A stretch of DNA of 64,000 nt, from contig NZ_BSTN01000014.1 in NCBI RefSeq assembly GCF_030269545.1, forward strand, positions 62,001-126,000, in the 5' to 3' direction. Below are positions 1 to 9,033 of the stretch, in pieces; positions within the stretch are counted from its first letter, which is position 1; each line of letters begins with the position of its first letter. The position numbers and the translations under genes were made by a program. The notes under the pieces were generated by a model. The model ran no database searches and had not been told where the DNA came from. It saw only the letters and a program-made list of their open reading frames with translations. Origin of the DNA: Actinomadura sp. NBRC 104425 (lineage in GTDB: Bacteria; Actinomycetota; Actinomycetes; Streptosporangiales; Streptosporangiaceae).

Positions 1-1
1 C

Positions 2-1144
2 ATCACCATGACCACGCTGGTGGTCGGCTTCATCGCCAAACCCGCCCTGGCCGAGCTGATCGAGCCGCTGCTGCCGCTGGTGGGCGTGCCCGCCGGGGCC
101 GCCGGCGCGATCGCCCTGGCGACCGGCTTCGTCCTGGCCACCCTCATCCAGATGCTGCTGGGTGAGCTGTTCCCCAAGAACCTCGCGCTGGCCCGCGCCG
201 AGTCGCTGGCCCGCGCCCTGGCCTCGTCCACGCTCGTCTACCTGGCGGTGTTCGGCCCGCTGATCCGGCTGTTCGACAAGTCGGCCGAACGGCTGCTGCG
301 GGCGGTCGGCGTCGAACCGGTGCAGGAGCTGCACGGCGGCGCCACCCTGGAGGAGCTCGGCGACATCATCGGCCGCTCGCACAGCGCCGGGCACCTGCCC
401 GCCGACCTGTCCGGGCTGCTGGAACGCGCCGTCACGTTCGGCGAGCGCACCGCCGACGAGGTGATGGTGCCGCGCACCCGCGTCCGGGCGCTGTCCGGCG
501 ACGCCCCCGTCTCCGACCTGGTCGAACTGATCCGCCGCACCGGCCACACCGCCTACCCCGTCTACGACGGAGAGGTCGATGACGTGATCGGCGTGGCGGG
601 CGTGCGGGAGGTCGCCGACGACCGCCTCGACCCGGCCACCCCGGTCCGCCGGATCGCCCGGCCCGCGCTGCTGGTCCCCGGCAGCCAGCCGCTGTACGGG
701 GTGATCGAGCGGATGCGCGAGACCGGCGAGGAGTTCGCCTGCGTCGTCGACGAGTACGGCGGTCTGGCCGGCATCCTCACCTTCGAGGACGTCGCCGAGG
801 AGCTGGTCGGCGAGATCGCCGACGAGACCGACGTGCACGAGAGCGTCCCCGCCGCCGGCCCCGACGGGTCGTGGCTGGTGGACGCGGGCATGCGGATCGA
901 CGAGATCGTCCGCCTGACCGGGCTGGCGCTGCCCGAGGACGAGGTGTACGACACCCTCGGCGGGCTGGTCATGGCGCGGCTGCGGCGCCTGCCCGCGCCC
1001 GGCGACCGGGTCACCGTCGATCTCGACCCGGCCGGCCGCGCCGAGATCGAGGTGGTCAGCGTGGCGCGCCGGGTGGCCCGCCATGTGCGGCTGCGCGTCC
1101 TCGCCCCGGACATGGCCACCGACATGGCGGCGGTGGAGTCTTGA
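2..1144 (+). CDS. HlyC/CorC (CNNM) family membrane protein, 5' end cut by window edge
   Basis: This is a CNNM-type transmembrane protein with a cytoplasmic CBS pair and a C-terminal CorC/HlyC domain, a family linked to magnesium/cobalt transport or efflux. The frame is open from base 2, and its first residues (ITMTTLVVGFIAKPALAELI) align with the middle of the CNNM domain of the next gene (GITMCSLGLAIVTEPTFEHL). The ATG at 8 is therefore internal and roughly 80 N-terminal residues lie outside the window. Visible parts are hydrophobic CNNM helices up to about residue 100, two CBS motifs (DEVMVPRTRVRAL, then CVVDEYGGLAGILTFEDV) and a C-terminal domain ending in residues typical of CorC_HlyC. 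The stop codon overlaps the start of the following paralogue by one base (TGATG), so the two are probably translated together. Substrate is not evident from sequence. Confidence 0.9.
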   Translation: MTMTTLVVGFIAKPALAELIEPLLPLVGVPAGAAGAIALATGFVLATLIQMLLGELFPKNLALARAESLARALASSTLVYLAVFGPLIRLFDKSAERLLRAVGVEPVQELHGGATLEELGDIIGRSHSAGHLPADLSGLLERAVTFGERTADEVMVPRTRVRALSGDAPVSDLVELIRRTGHTAYPVYDGEVDDVIGVAGVREVADDRLDPATPVRRIARPALLVPGSQPLYGVIERMRETGEEFACVVDEYGGLAGILTFEDVAEELVGEIADETDVHESVPAAGPDGSWLVDAGMRIDEIVRLTGLALPEDEVYDTLGGLVMARLRRLPAPGDRVTVDLDPAGRAEIEVVSVARRVARHVRLRVLAPDMATDMAAVES

Positions 1145-2160
1145 TGGACCCGCTGACCACCCTGCTGATCACCGTCCTGCTCCTGCTCGGCAACGGCTTC
1201 TTCGTCGCCGCGGAGTTCGCGCTGGTCGCCGCCAACCGCGGCCAGCTGGAACGCGCCGCCGCGCGCGGCAGCCGCCCGGCGGCCGCCGCCCTGGCGGGGA
1301 CGCGGGAGCTGTCGCTGATGCTGGCGGGCGCCCAGTTCGGCATCACCATGTGCTCGCTGGGCCTGGCGATCGTCACCGAACCCACGTTCGAGCACCTGCT
1401 GGAGCCGCCGCTGCACGCGCTGGGCGTCCCCGAGGCCGGCGCCAGGGCGGTCGCGTTCGCCACCGCCCTGGCCGTCGTGACGTTCCTGCACATGGTCGTC
1501 GGGGAGATGGCGCCCAAGTCGTGGGCGATCGCGCACCCCGAACGCTCGGCCGTGGTCCTGGCCCTGCCGTTCCGCGCGTTCGCCAAGGTCTCCCGGCCGA
1601 TCCTGTCGCTGCTGAACGCCACGACCAACGCGCTGCTGCGCCTGGCGCGCATCCCGCCGCGCGACGAGCTGGAGGAGCACACCGACCCGCAGTCCCTCAG
1701 CCACCTGGTCGGCGAGTCCCGCCGCCTGGGCCTGATCGGCCGGCACGACCACGAGCTGCTGCGCCGGGCCATCTCGGCGCGGGAGGTCACCGTCGACCAC
1801 CTGGTGGTCCCGGCCACCTCGGTCACGACGATCGCCGCCGACGCCACCGCGGCCGACGTCCGCCGCGTCGCGACCGCCAGCGGCCACAGCCGCCTGCTGG
1901 TCCGCGACGGCGACGGTGCGGTGGCCGGCATCGTCCACGTCCGCGCCGCCGTGACCAACCCCGACGGCACCCGCACCGCCGCCGACCTGGCCCACCCGGC
2001 CCCGGCGCTGGTGGCGGGCACGACCGTCCTGGACGCGGTCACCCTGATGCGCCGGGCCCGCGCCCAACTGGCCGTGGTCAACTCCCCCGGCGGCGACTAC
2101 ATGGGCATCGTCACCCTGGACGACCTGCTGGCCGAGCTTTTGGCCGCCAACCCGCACTGA
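1144..2160 (+). CDS. CNNM/CBS domain membrane protein, shorter paralogue
   Basis: A 338-residue CNNM family protein starting at the ATG that overlaps the upstream stop. Residues 1-90 give the start of the CNNM domain (LLLGNGFFVAAEFALVAANR is the family's N-terminal signature), helices run to about 170, and a CBS pair follows and ends with GIVTLDDLLAELLAANPH. Unlike its neighbour it stops right after the second CBS domain and has no CorC_HlyC domain, a common arrangement in actinobacterial tandem pairs where a long and a short paralogue are encoded together. The two may form a heteromeric transporter or regulator; this is inference from pairing. The gene is followed by a convergent cupin gene. 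Confidence 0.9.
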   Translation: MDPLTTLLITVLLLLGNGFFVAAEFALVAANRGQLERAAARGSRPAAAALAGTRELSLMLAGAQFGITMCSLGLAIVTEPTFEHLLEPPLHALGVPEAGARAVAFATALAVVTFLHMVVGEMAPKSWAIAHPERSAVVLALPFRAFAKVSRPILSLLNATTNALLRLARIPPRDELEEHTDPQSLSHLVGESRRLGLIGRHDHELLRRAISAREVTVDHLVVPATSVTTIAADATAADVRRVATASGHSRLLVRDGDGAVAGIVHVRAAVTNPDGTRTAADLAHPAPALVAGTTVLDAVTLMRRARAQLAVVNSPGGDYMGIVTLDDLLAELLAANPH

Positions 2161-2270
2161 CCGGCGAGTCCCGCCCGCGCCCGGCCCTGCCCCGGCGCGG
2201 GCGGCCCTCCGGCACACGGCATGGCGCCGCCGGTCCCGCCGGTGACCCGCTTGGACGGCGCACCGGCCGT

Positions 2271-2660
2271 CTACGCTTCGGCCCGCTCCTCCACCCGACT
2301 GCCGCGCGGCATGGTGACGGCCATGATGCTGCTGGGCGTGACCAGCTCGATCCGGTGCCACCGCCCGCGCGGGACGATGGCGGCGGTCCCGGCCGTCAGG
2401 CTGATCTCTTCCTCCTGTTGGCCCGCCCGCTCCGGACGGAGGCAGAGGCGGATCTTCCCGATCAGGCAGGACACGACCTCCTCGGCCTCGGGGTGAACCT
2501 CCCAGTGGTCGGCGCGGACGTCGGCATCGGTCTTGGCGTGGAAGGCCCGCAACCGCCAGCCGTCCTGGTCGATGTCCGCTGTCTTGCTGTCGGCGCTGAT
2601 TCGACCGCCCTGCTGGAGACGGATGGAGCACGCGAGGAGATCGATCGGAATGACCGCCAT
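2271..2660 (-). CDS. cupin domain protein
   Basis: A 129-residue single-domain cupin. The ATG at 2660 is chosen because AGGAAGGG lies 7-14 bases upstream, although the frame is open further. Cupin motif 1 is recognisable around HWEVHPEAEEVVSCLIGKI (His, Glu, Glu, Gly) and motif 2 around GTAAIVPRGRWHRIEL, which keeps the proline and the metal-binding His. Such small cupins bind a metal or a small ligand in a beta-barrel; the substrate cannot be read from sequence. It is convergent with the CNNM pair and followed upstream by the RsbW-like cluster, with no clear functional link to either. Confidence 0.75.
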   Translation of the reverse strand: MAVIPIDLLACSIRLQQGGRISADSKTADIDQDGWRLRAFHAKTDADVRADHWEVHPEAEEVVSCLIGKIRLCLRPERAGQQEEEISLTAGTAAIVPRGRWHRIELVTPSSIMAVTMPRGSRVEERAEA

Positions 2661-2839
2661 GCCGGAACGCCCTTCCTGCGCTGGTAGCAGAGCCGGGGAC
2701 ACTGGTTCTACGCCAGCCATCCTCAAGCTTCCGCACGCCACAATCACCCGCCACCCGTCGCACGTCTGGCCGAGATCACGCACCATTCGGCGCCCAGGAT
2801 CTGCGCATCGTCCGAAGGCACCCCGCGCACCGCCGGGCC

Positions 2840-3091
2840 CTACGACATGTACCGGTGGGGCCCCTCCGGCAACCTCGGGTCGGCACCGTGAACGTCCGCC
2901 CCCTGACGAGCACGGACGATCTGCTCGCCGATGTGCGCGGGCGTCCGCCCCTCCAGCAGGCGTCCGGCGTACAGCGCCCACCAGCGCCGCGTATAACAGC
3001 CGAACCACACCTGCACACCCGGAAAGTCGCGCTCCAGCGCCGCGAGCTCCCTCTGCCACGCGGCAGCGTCCTGCCGATAGGTGTCAGACAC
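2840..3091 (-). CDS. small conserved protein, partner type found beside RsbW-like kinases
   Basis: An 83-residue protein with a GTG start at 3091, set by GGAGG seven bases upstream. The core (FPGVQVWFGCYTRRWWALY, then a Leu/Glu-rich helix) resembles the N-terminal 70 residues of the protein at 35905-36858 (FPEAVIWHGRFTGSMWALVY). Both sit next to XRE or RsbW-like genes, as this uncharacterised family often does in actinomycetes. The paired WALY segments suggest a small beta-sheet fold. It is 180 bases downstream of the ATP-binding protein on the same strand and may be co-transcribed with it. Function unknown. Confidence 0.65.
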   Translation of the reverse strand: MSDTYRQDAAAWQRELAALERDFPGVQVWFGCYTRRWWALYAGRLLEGRTPAHIGEQIVRARQGADVHGADPRLPEGPHRYMS

Positions 3092-3271
3092 GGTGTCCTC
3101 CGATTGCGTTGAGACAGGGATGCACGGCCAGCGGCAGCAATTCCAGGTTTGGCCGGACCGTGCAGCAGGTGACATCTCTCAGTTGAGCGCCCACCCGAGA
3201 ACCGCGCGCACATGGACAGCGAATGCGAGCGGCGAGTCCCTGCTGTCTGCGGAACGTGAAAGTTCGCGGCT

Positions 3272-3655
3272 TCATGAATCTCGCCAGATGAATTCGGCCC
3301 ACATGGTTTGCCCGTCGGTGTCCACGACGTGGCCGAAGTTGTCGGCACATGCCTCGACGATGAGCAGGCCACGGCCGTACTCAGCGGTTTCATCCGGCAT
3401 GCCGGGCCTCGACCAGCCGCCGTCTCCTGAGTCGGTCACGGCAAGGCGCGTGTACCCGGTGCGGACGGTGACAGCCACGGTGAGTTTGCCGCCATCGCCA
3501 CCGCTGGGGGTGTGGCGCAAGGAATTCGCGGCGAGTTCGCAAACGACAAGTTCGGCGTCGTCGGCGCGGGGCGTGTCACCGAGCAGGCTGCGCACGAACA
3601 CCCTGATGGCAGGCACCATGGACGGCAACCCCGGGTAGGTCTGTGTCCATTCCAT
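3272..3655 (-). CDS. RsbW-like ATP-binding protein (serine kinase/anti-sigma type)
   Basis: A 127-residue HATPase_c_2 domain of the anti-sigma regulatory factor type. The N box is seen in ELAANSLRHTP (Glu and Asn that bind Mg-ATP), the G1 box in VTDSGDGGW and the G2 box in YGRGLLIVEACADNFG. Such stand-alone kinases are very numerous in actinomycetes and usually act as serine kinases or sequestering factors in partner-switching circuits, but most are uncharacterised. The start codon at 3655 lies about 40 bases from the first palindrome of the shared intergenic region with the divergent GntR gene, so the GntR protein probably controls this gene. Confidence 0.88.
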   Translation of the reverse strand: MEWTQTYPGLPSMVPAIRVFVRSLLGDTPRADDAELVVCELAANSLRHTPSGGDGGKLTVAVTVRTGYTRLAVTDSGDGGWSRPGMPDETAEYGRGLLIVEACADNFGHVVDTDGQTMWAEFIWRDS

Positions 3656-3699
3656 GGCACGACACCTCTCACTGTGATCGCTTGCCGACTCTCGGTAAG

Positions 3700-3736
3700 C
3701 TGAGTACTCAGGTTGCGACCTGAGTACTCAGGTTGT
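3700..3736. promoter_or_regulatory. paired perfect palindromes TGAGTACTCA, candidate GntR operators
   Basis: Two identical 16-base blocks, CTGAGTACTCAGGTTG, start at 3700 and 3720, exactly 20 bases apart. Each contains the 10-bp perfect palindrome TGAGTACTCA (3701-3710 and 3721-3730). They lie in the 127-base gap between the divergent RsbW-like gene and the GntR gene. Two turns of helix between copies puts both sites on one DNA face, as expected for cooperative binding of a dimeric winged-helix repressor. Binding by the adjacent GntR protein is inferred from position. Confidence 0.65.
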
Positions 3737-3782
3737 CAAGCTGTCCTGAGCAACCGCTCGCAACCGTCACCCCGGAGTTCCT

Positions 3783-4529
3783 ATGCAGCCCGCCTACCTG
3801 CGGATCGCCGATGATCTGCGGCGCCAGATCGTCGCCGGAAGGCTGGCGCCGGGCGACAGGATTCCCAGTCGGCACCAGCTCGCGCGGCAGTACGACGTGT
3901 CCGACCGCGTCGCCGTGGAGGCCGTACGCCTGCTGATCTCCGAGGGGTATGTCGAATCACGGTCGGGGTCGGGCACGTACGTGCGTCGACGTCCCGCCGT
4001 GCGCCGGTTGACGCGCTCCTGGTATCGCGAGGCCCGCGGCCGTGCCGACAGCCCGTTCCGCGCCGACATGGAGGCGCAGGGGCGCGCCGGAACATGGCGG
4101 TCGAGTTCGCAGAGCGACACGGCCCCGCCCGCGGTGGCGGAGCGGCTGGGCATCGCCGAGGGCGATCCCGTGATGCGCACCCATTACGTGTTCCTCGCCG
4201 ACGACGAGCCCGTCATGCTCTCCACGAGCTGGGAGCCGCTGGAGCTGACCCGCGGCACGTCCGTCATGCTCCCCGAAGAAGGCCCGCATGCGGGCGCCGG
4301 CGTGGTCGCGCGGATGCGCGCGATCGGCCACGAGATCGGCATGGCGAACGAGGTCATCACGGCGCGGGCGATCACCGCGGCCGAGGCCGAGGAGCTGGAC
4401 GAGCCGGTCGGCTCCATCGTGATGGTGATCCAGCGGACGTACTCGACCGCCGAGCGGCCCGTGGAGACGGCCGACATCATCGTCCCGGTCGACCGGTACG
4501 AGCTTTCCTACGTCATCCCCGTCGAGTGA
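3783..4529 (+). CDS. GntR/HutC-type regulator with UTRA domain
   Basis: A 248-residue transcription regulator. Residues 1-70 form a GntR winged helix (YLRIADDLRRQIVAGRLAPG, then RIPSRHQLARQYDVSDRVAVEAVRLL and GYVESRSGSGTYV), and residues about 100-245 form a UTRA ligand-binding domain ending in IIVPVDRYELSYVIPVE. HutC-subfamily proteins sense small metabolites; in actinomycetes this class also includes the KorSA-like regulators. The gene is divergent from the RsbW-like kinase and the two palindromes lie between them, so autoregulation and control of the kinase gene is the likely arrangement. Ligand unknown. Confidence 0.9.
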   Translation: MQPAYLRIADDLRRQIVAGRLAPGDRIPSRHQLARQYDVSDRVAVEAVRLLISEGYVESRSGSGTYVRRRPAVRRLTRSWYREARGRADSPFRADMEAQGRAGTWRSSSQSDTAPPAVAERLGIAEGDPVMRTHYVFLADDEPVMLSTSWEPLELTRGTSVMLPEEGPHAGAGVVARMRAIGHEIGMANEVITARAITAAEAEELDEPVGSIVMVIQRTYSTAERPVETADIIVPVDRYELSYVIPVE

Positions 4530-4567
4530 GGCGCGCAGGGCGTGCGGTGAGTGCGATCGGGTGGGGA

Positions 4568-4594
4568 GGCCGCGCAGGAAAATGACGCGCGGCC
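4568..4594. terminator. hairpin between convergent genes
   Basis: GGCCGCGC (4568-4575) and GCGCGGCC (4587-4594) form an 8-bp stem with an 11-base A-rich loop in the gap between the convergent GntR and NTF2-like genes. There is no T run, which is usual for actinomycete terminators. Confidence 0.5.
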
Positions 4595-4611
4595 CGGGTC
4601 TCGGGAGAAGA

Positions 4612-5016
4612 TCAGGTCAGGGCTTCGGTGATCGCGGCGCGGTCCTGGTATTCGCGCCAGCGCACGATGCGTCCGTCCCGAGCCTGCAGGACCAGCACGA
4701 ACGCGGCCTGCGCTCGTGTGCCGGCGCCCGCAAGCGCGGCCACCATCTGGTATTCGACGATGATCACTTCCGGGGCGGCGGTCTCGTGGATCACCACGTC
4801 CCGGATTTCCTCGACTTCGAGGGGAAGGGCCTCGCGGCCCGCCCGCGTCATGGCCAAGACCGCGTCCCGGCCCTCGGTCCTGCGGTGCCCGGCGGGGGCG
4901 AACGGCTGTTCCACGACGACGTTCTCGGCCAGCATCCCCTCGTCCAGGCCGGCCTCACCGGCGAGGACGTTGCGCTGGAAGCGGGCGAACAGGTCCCGCG
5001 GGGTCGGTGTGGACAT
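4612..5016 (-). CDS. NTF2/SnoaL-like fold protein
   Basis: A 134-residue protein with the SnoaL-like (NTF2 superfamily) pattern: an N-terminal helix (PRDLFARFQRNVLAGEAGLD), an early strand with EQPFAPAGHRRTEGRDAVLA and a C-terminal strand pair ending in GRIVRWREYQDRAAI. This fold forms a cone-shaped pocket used either catalytically (isomerases, cyclases) or for ligand binding; the sequence alone does not tell which. It is transcribed away from a region carrying two TGAGT-N4-ACTCA palindromes, so its expression is probably tightly repressed. No TetR gene lies next to it. Confidence 0.75.
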   Translation of the reverse strand: MSTPTPRDLFARFQRNVLAGEAGLDEGMLAENVVVEQPFAPAGHRRTEGRDAVLAMTRAGREALPLEVEEIRDVVIHETAAPEVIIVEYQMVAALAGAGTRAQAAFVLVLQARDGRIVRWREYQDRAAITEALT

Positions 5017-5043
5017 GGGGCGGTTCCTTCGACGACCCTAACC

Positions 5044-5081
5044 TGAGTGATGACTCAAGAAAAATATGAGTCTCCACTCAT
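5044..5081. promoter_or_regulatory. two TGAGT-N4-ACTCA palindromes upstream of the NTF2-like gene
   Basis: TGAGTGATGACTCA (5044-5057) and TGAGTCTCCACTCA (5067-5080; one more pair extends it to 5066-5081) are 14-bp dyads with the same half-site and 4-base spacer, 23 bases centre to centre. They sit 28-65 bases upstream of the NTF2-like start, inside its probable promoter, in a locally AT-rich stretch. The shape is typical of TetR-family operators. The half-site TGAGT/ACTCA is also that of the GntR palindromes at 3700-3736, but there without a spacer. Confidence 0.6.
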
Positions 5082-5404
5082 CTTTGTCAATGGGCGGACG
5101 AACGACACTGGGCAGGCCCATGCGCACCGCCGCCGAGGAGGTGTGCCGCGCATCGGCGCTGAGTATGCGCCCCGCGCCTGGGCACTCACCCATTACACGA
5201 GGTGAGAGGAAGGATCTCCGCCGGGCCGTGGGCGATGCCCGGCATGGGGGCCGAGCGCATGGCATGGCGTCGTCGGCGGCGGCGCGGGGAGCGGAGAGAT
5301 CCCTGTGGGCCGCGGCGTGTGGTCCTCGGGCGCCGGACCCCGGCACCGGATGTGCGGCGGCGCGCCGTCACGTCGCGCGGCGGATTCGACGACAGGACGA
5401 AATC
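5082..5404. other. gene-free stretch
   Basis: About 320 bases between the palindromes and the SHOCT gene. Frames are open here only because of the high GC content; I see no conserved protein, ribosome site or strong hairpin. It must hold the promoter of the gene at 5405. Confidence 0.4.
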
Positions 5405-5785
5405 ATGAATTATCCGTTGCTCAACGCGTTTCTGACCATGCTGTGGCTGTTCCTGCTGGCCCTGTGGTTCCTGCTGCTGTTCCGGGTCATCACCGACGTG
5501 TTCCGCGACGACTCGCTCAACGGCTGGGCCAAGGCCGGCTGGACGATCTTCGTGATCGTCCTGCCGGTCGTCGGCGTGCTGACGTATCTGGTCGTCCGGG
5601 GCAGGGGAATGGGCGATCGGGAGGTCGCCGCGGTGCGTGCGCGCGAGGCCCGGTTCCACACTGCCATGGCAGGTCGCGTCCCGAGTCAGGCCGAGGAGCT
5701 CGACCGGCTCGCCGCGCTCAAGGAGCACGGCGATCTCACGGCGGAGGAGTACCGGCGCGCCAAGGCCAAGGTTCTGACCGGGTGA
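5405..5785 (+). CDS. two-helix membrane protein with C-terminal SHOCT domain
   Basis: A 126-residue protein starting at the ATG at 5405. Two hydrophobic helices (about residues 8-28 and 45-66) are of the PLDc_N type often annotated as cardiolipin-synthase N-terminal-like, followed by a linker and a C-terminal short SHOCT motif (LDRLAALKEHGDLTAEEYRR, ending in AKAKVLTG). Such small proteins are common in actinomycetes; SHOCT is thought to mediate oligomerisation. The reading frame extends upstream without a recognisable start, and the ATG is supported by the start of the hydrophobic segment. Isolated gene followed by a terminator. Confidence 0.8.
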   Translation: MNYPLLNAFLTMLWLFLLALWFLLLFRVITDVFRDDSLNGWAKAGWTIFVIVLPVVGVLTYLVVRGRGMGDREVAAVRAREARFHTAMAGRVPSQAEELDRLAALKEHGDLTAEEYRRAKAKVLTG

Positions 5786-5913
5786 ACCGCGCGGCCGACG
5801 GGTGGCCTGGCAGACCGCGAGCGGACGACGGGGAACGCGCGTCCGTGAAACCAACATGACATGCCGGTGGGGGTCGTCCGCCTCGGGGCGCTCGTCGGCC
5901 GTCTCTACGCCGA

Positions 5914-5942
5914 GCGTCGTTCCCGGTGACCGGGAACGACGC
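5914..5942. terminator. 13-bp perfect hairpin, bidirectional
   Basis: GCGTCGTTCCCGG (5914-5926), loop TGA, then CCGGGAACGACGC (5930-5942). It lies between the convergent SHOCT and LysE genes and can end both transcripts. Confidence 0.7.
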
Positions 5943-5949
5943 GGGACCG

Positions 5950-6542
5950 TCAGGGGTGCAGGGCCAGGCGGGCGGCGAAGGCCACAAACGCCGTTCCGGA
6001 CAGGCGGTCCAGGGCACGGCGCAGGGAGCGGCGGCGCAGCCAGTGCCCCAGGCGGTCGGCCAGGACGGCGATCGCCGTGCACCACAGGAGGCCCTCGGCG
6101 ACGTGGACGCCCGTCAGCAGCAGGCTCCACGCGGCCACGGGGGCGTCGTGCGGGACGAACTGCGGCAGCAGCGACACGTAGAAGACGCCCACCTTCGGGT
6201 TGAGGGCGTTGGTCAGCAGGCCGCGCAGGAAGTGGCGGCGGCCTGGCGGCTCGACGGCGTCGTCGGCGTCGGCGCGCTGGAGCAGCAGGCGGACGCCGAG
6301 GTAGAGCAGGTAGCAGGCGCCCGCCCAGCGCACCGCCGTGTAGAGGGTCTGCGACGCGGCGAGCACGGCGGACAGGCCCAGGCCGGCCGCGGCGCCCCAC
6401 CACAGGCAGCCGGTCTGGATGCCGAGGGCGGCCAGCAGGGCGGGGCGGCGGCCGTGGGCCACGGCGGTGCGCAGGACGAGCAGGGAGTCGGGGCCCGGCA
6501 TGAGCGTCAGCAGGGCCGCGACGCCGGCGAAGGTCAGGACGG

Positions 6543-6546
<4 letters not shown>
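5950..6546 (-). CDS. LysE-family translocator (RhtB type)
   Basis: A 198-residue membrane protein with about six helices and the family signature near the N-terminus (ALLTLMPGPDSLLVLRTAV) and mid-protein (LRGLLTNALNPKVGVFYVSL). The family exports amino acids and related small molecules. Its ATG overlaps the glmS stop by four bases (ATGA), so it is translated after glmS. The pairing suggests an exporter co-expressed with amino-sugar synthesis, but the substrate is unknown and the linkage may be accidental. Confidence 0.9.
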
Positions 6547-8345
<1,799 letters not shown>

Positions 8346-8365
8346 GATGTCTCCGTTTGAGGCGT

Positions 8366-8635
8366 TTATCCGTAGATGATGCGACGCAGCTGGCGCAGCG
8401 AGAGTTCGGGCGGCGCCACCCGCCGGGACGGCAGCTCGGCCGCGATGCGCTCGAAGATCTGGTCGTTGGTCAGCCCGCGCGCCCGCAGCTCGCCATGCCT
8501 GCGCCGGACGAACTCCTCCACCGGCTCGCCGAAGTACGCCAGCACGTCGGCGATGACGCGGGCGGCCTCGCCGGGCCGGAGCGGGCTGGTGCGGCACAGG
8601 TGGGCGACGAGCTCGTCATGGGGGTGGGCGGCCAT
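8366..8635 (-). CDS. small conserved protein upstream of glmS
   Basis: An 89-residue mostly helical protein with an ATG at 8635. The C-terminal half (FVRRRHGELRARGLTNDQIF, then ERIAAEL, ending RQLRRIIYG) is a pattern I associate with an uncharacterised small bacterial family; the tail RRIIYG looks like the conserved end. It is 20 bases upstream of glmS on the same strand and so is the first gene of the glmS-lysE operon. A perfect 16-bp palindrome lies 45 bases upstream of its start. Its role is unknown; a helix-turn-helix-like segment (LTNDQIFERIAAEL) leaves DNA binding possible. Confidence 0.7.
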   Translation of the reverse strand: MAAHPHDELVAHLCRTSPLRPGEAARVIADVLAYFGEPVEEFVRRRHGELRARGLTNDQIFERIAAELPSRRVAPPELSLRQLRRIIYG

Positions 8636-9033
8636 GACCAACAATCTTGCCGATCCCACCCGCTCAACGCCAACATTCTTGCCCGATATCGGGCAGGCAT
8701 CGCCGCAAAGCGGTCCTCGAAGCGGCAGTTTCACCACGCCCACCGGTCAACGAACACCCGGTGCCGTGGCCCTGCTCGAGACCACCCGGCCGACGCGGAT
8801 TGCGAAGCACCATGTTCGGCCGCGTTCGCCGCGTCAGCCGCTGCACAAGACGGCGATCACCGATGGCGGGGGTCGGTGACATGGGCCTGCTCGGGGCCAT
8901 CGGTCCGCAGACGGCCACGACCGGACCGCTTTCCCGGACGGCATCCCGATTCGCGCGGCTCGTGCATCTGCGAACGATGTGCCGCTGCCTGACCTGCGTT
9001 GTTGTCGAGATGCTGCAATCCGATCGGTGAGTC
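8636..9033. promoter_or_regulatory. 398-base divergent intergenic region with a 16-bp perfect palindrome
   Basis: This region separates the glmS operon from the divergent metal exporter gene. TGCCCGATATCGGGCA (8680-8695) is a perfect 16-bp palindrome, 45 bases upstream of the first gene of the glmS operon, in the position of a promoter operator. The remainder shows no gene or RNA that I can support. Confidence 0.5.

Noticed and set aside
5082-5404. Upstream extension of the SHOCT protein frame
   Set aside because: The extra 113 codons have filler composition and no ribosome site; the ATG at 5405 directly precedes the first membrane helix.
8346-8365. glmS ribozyme or riboswitch
   Set aside because: Only 20 bases separate glmS from the upstream gene; no room for a ribozyme.
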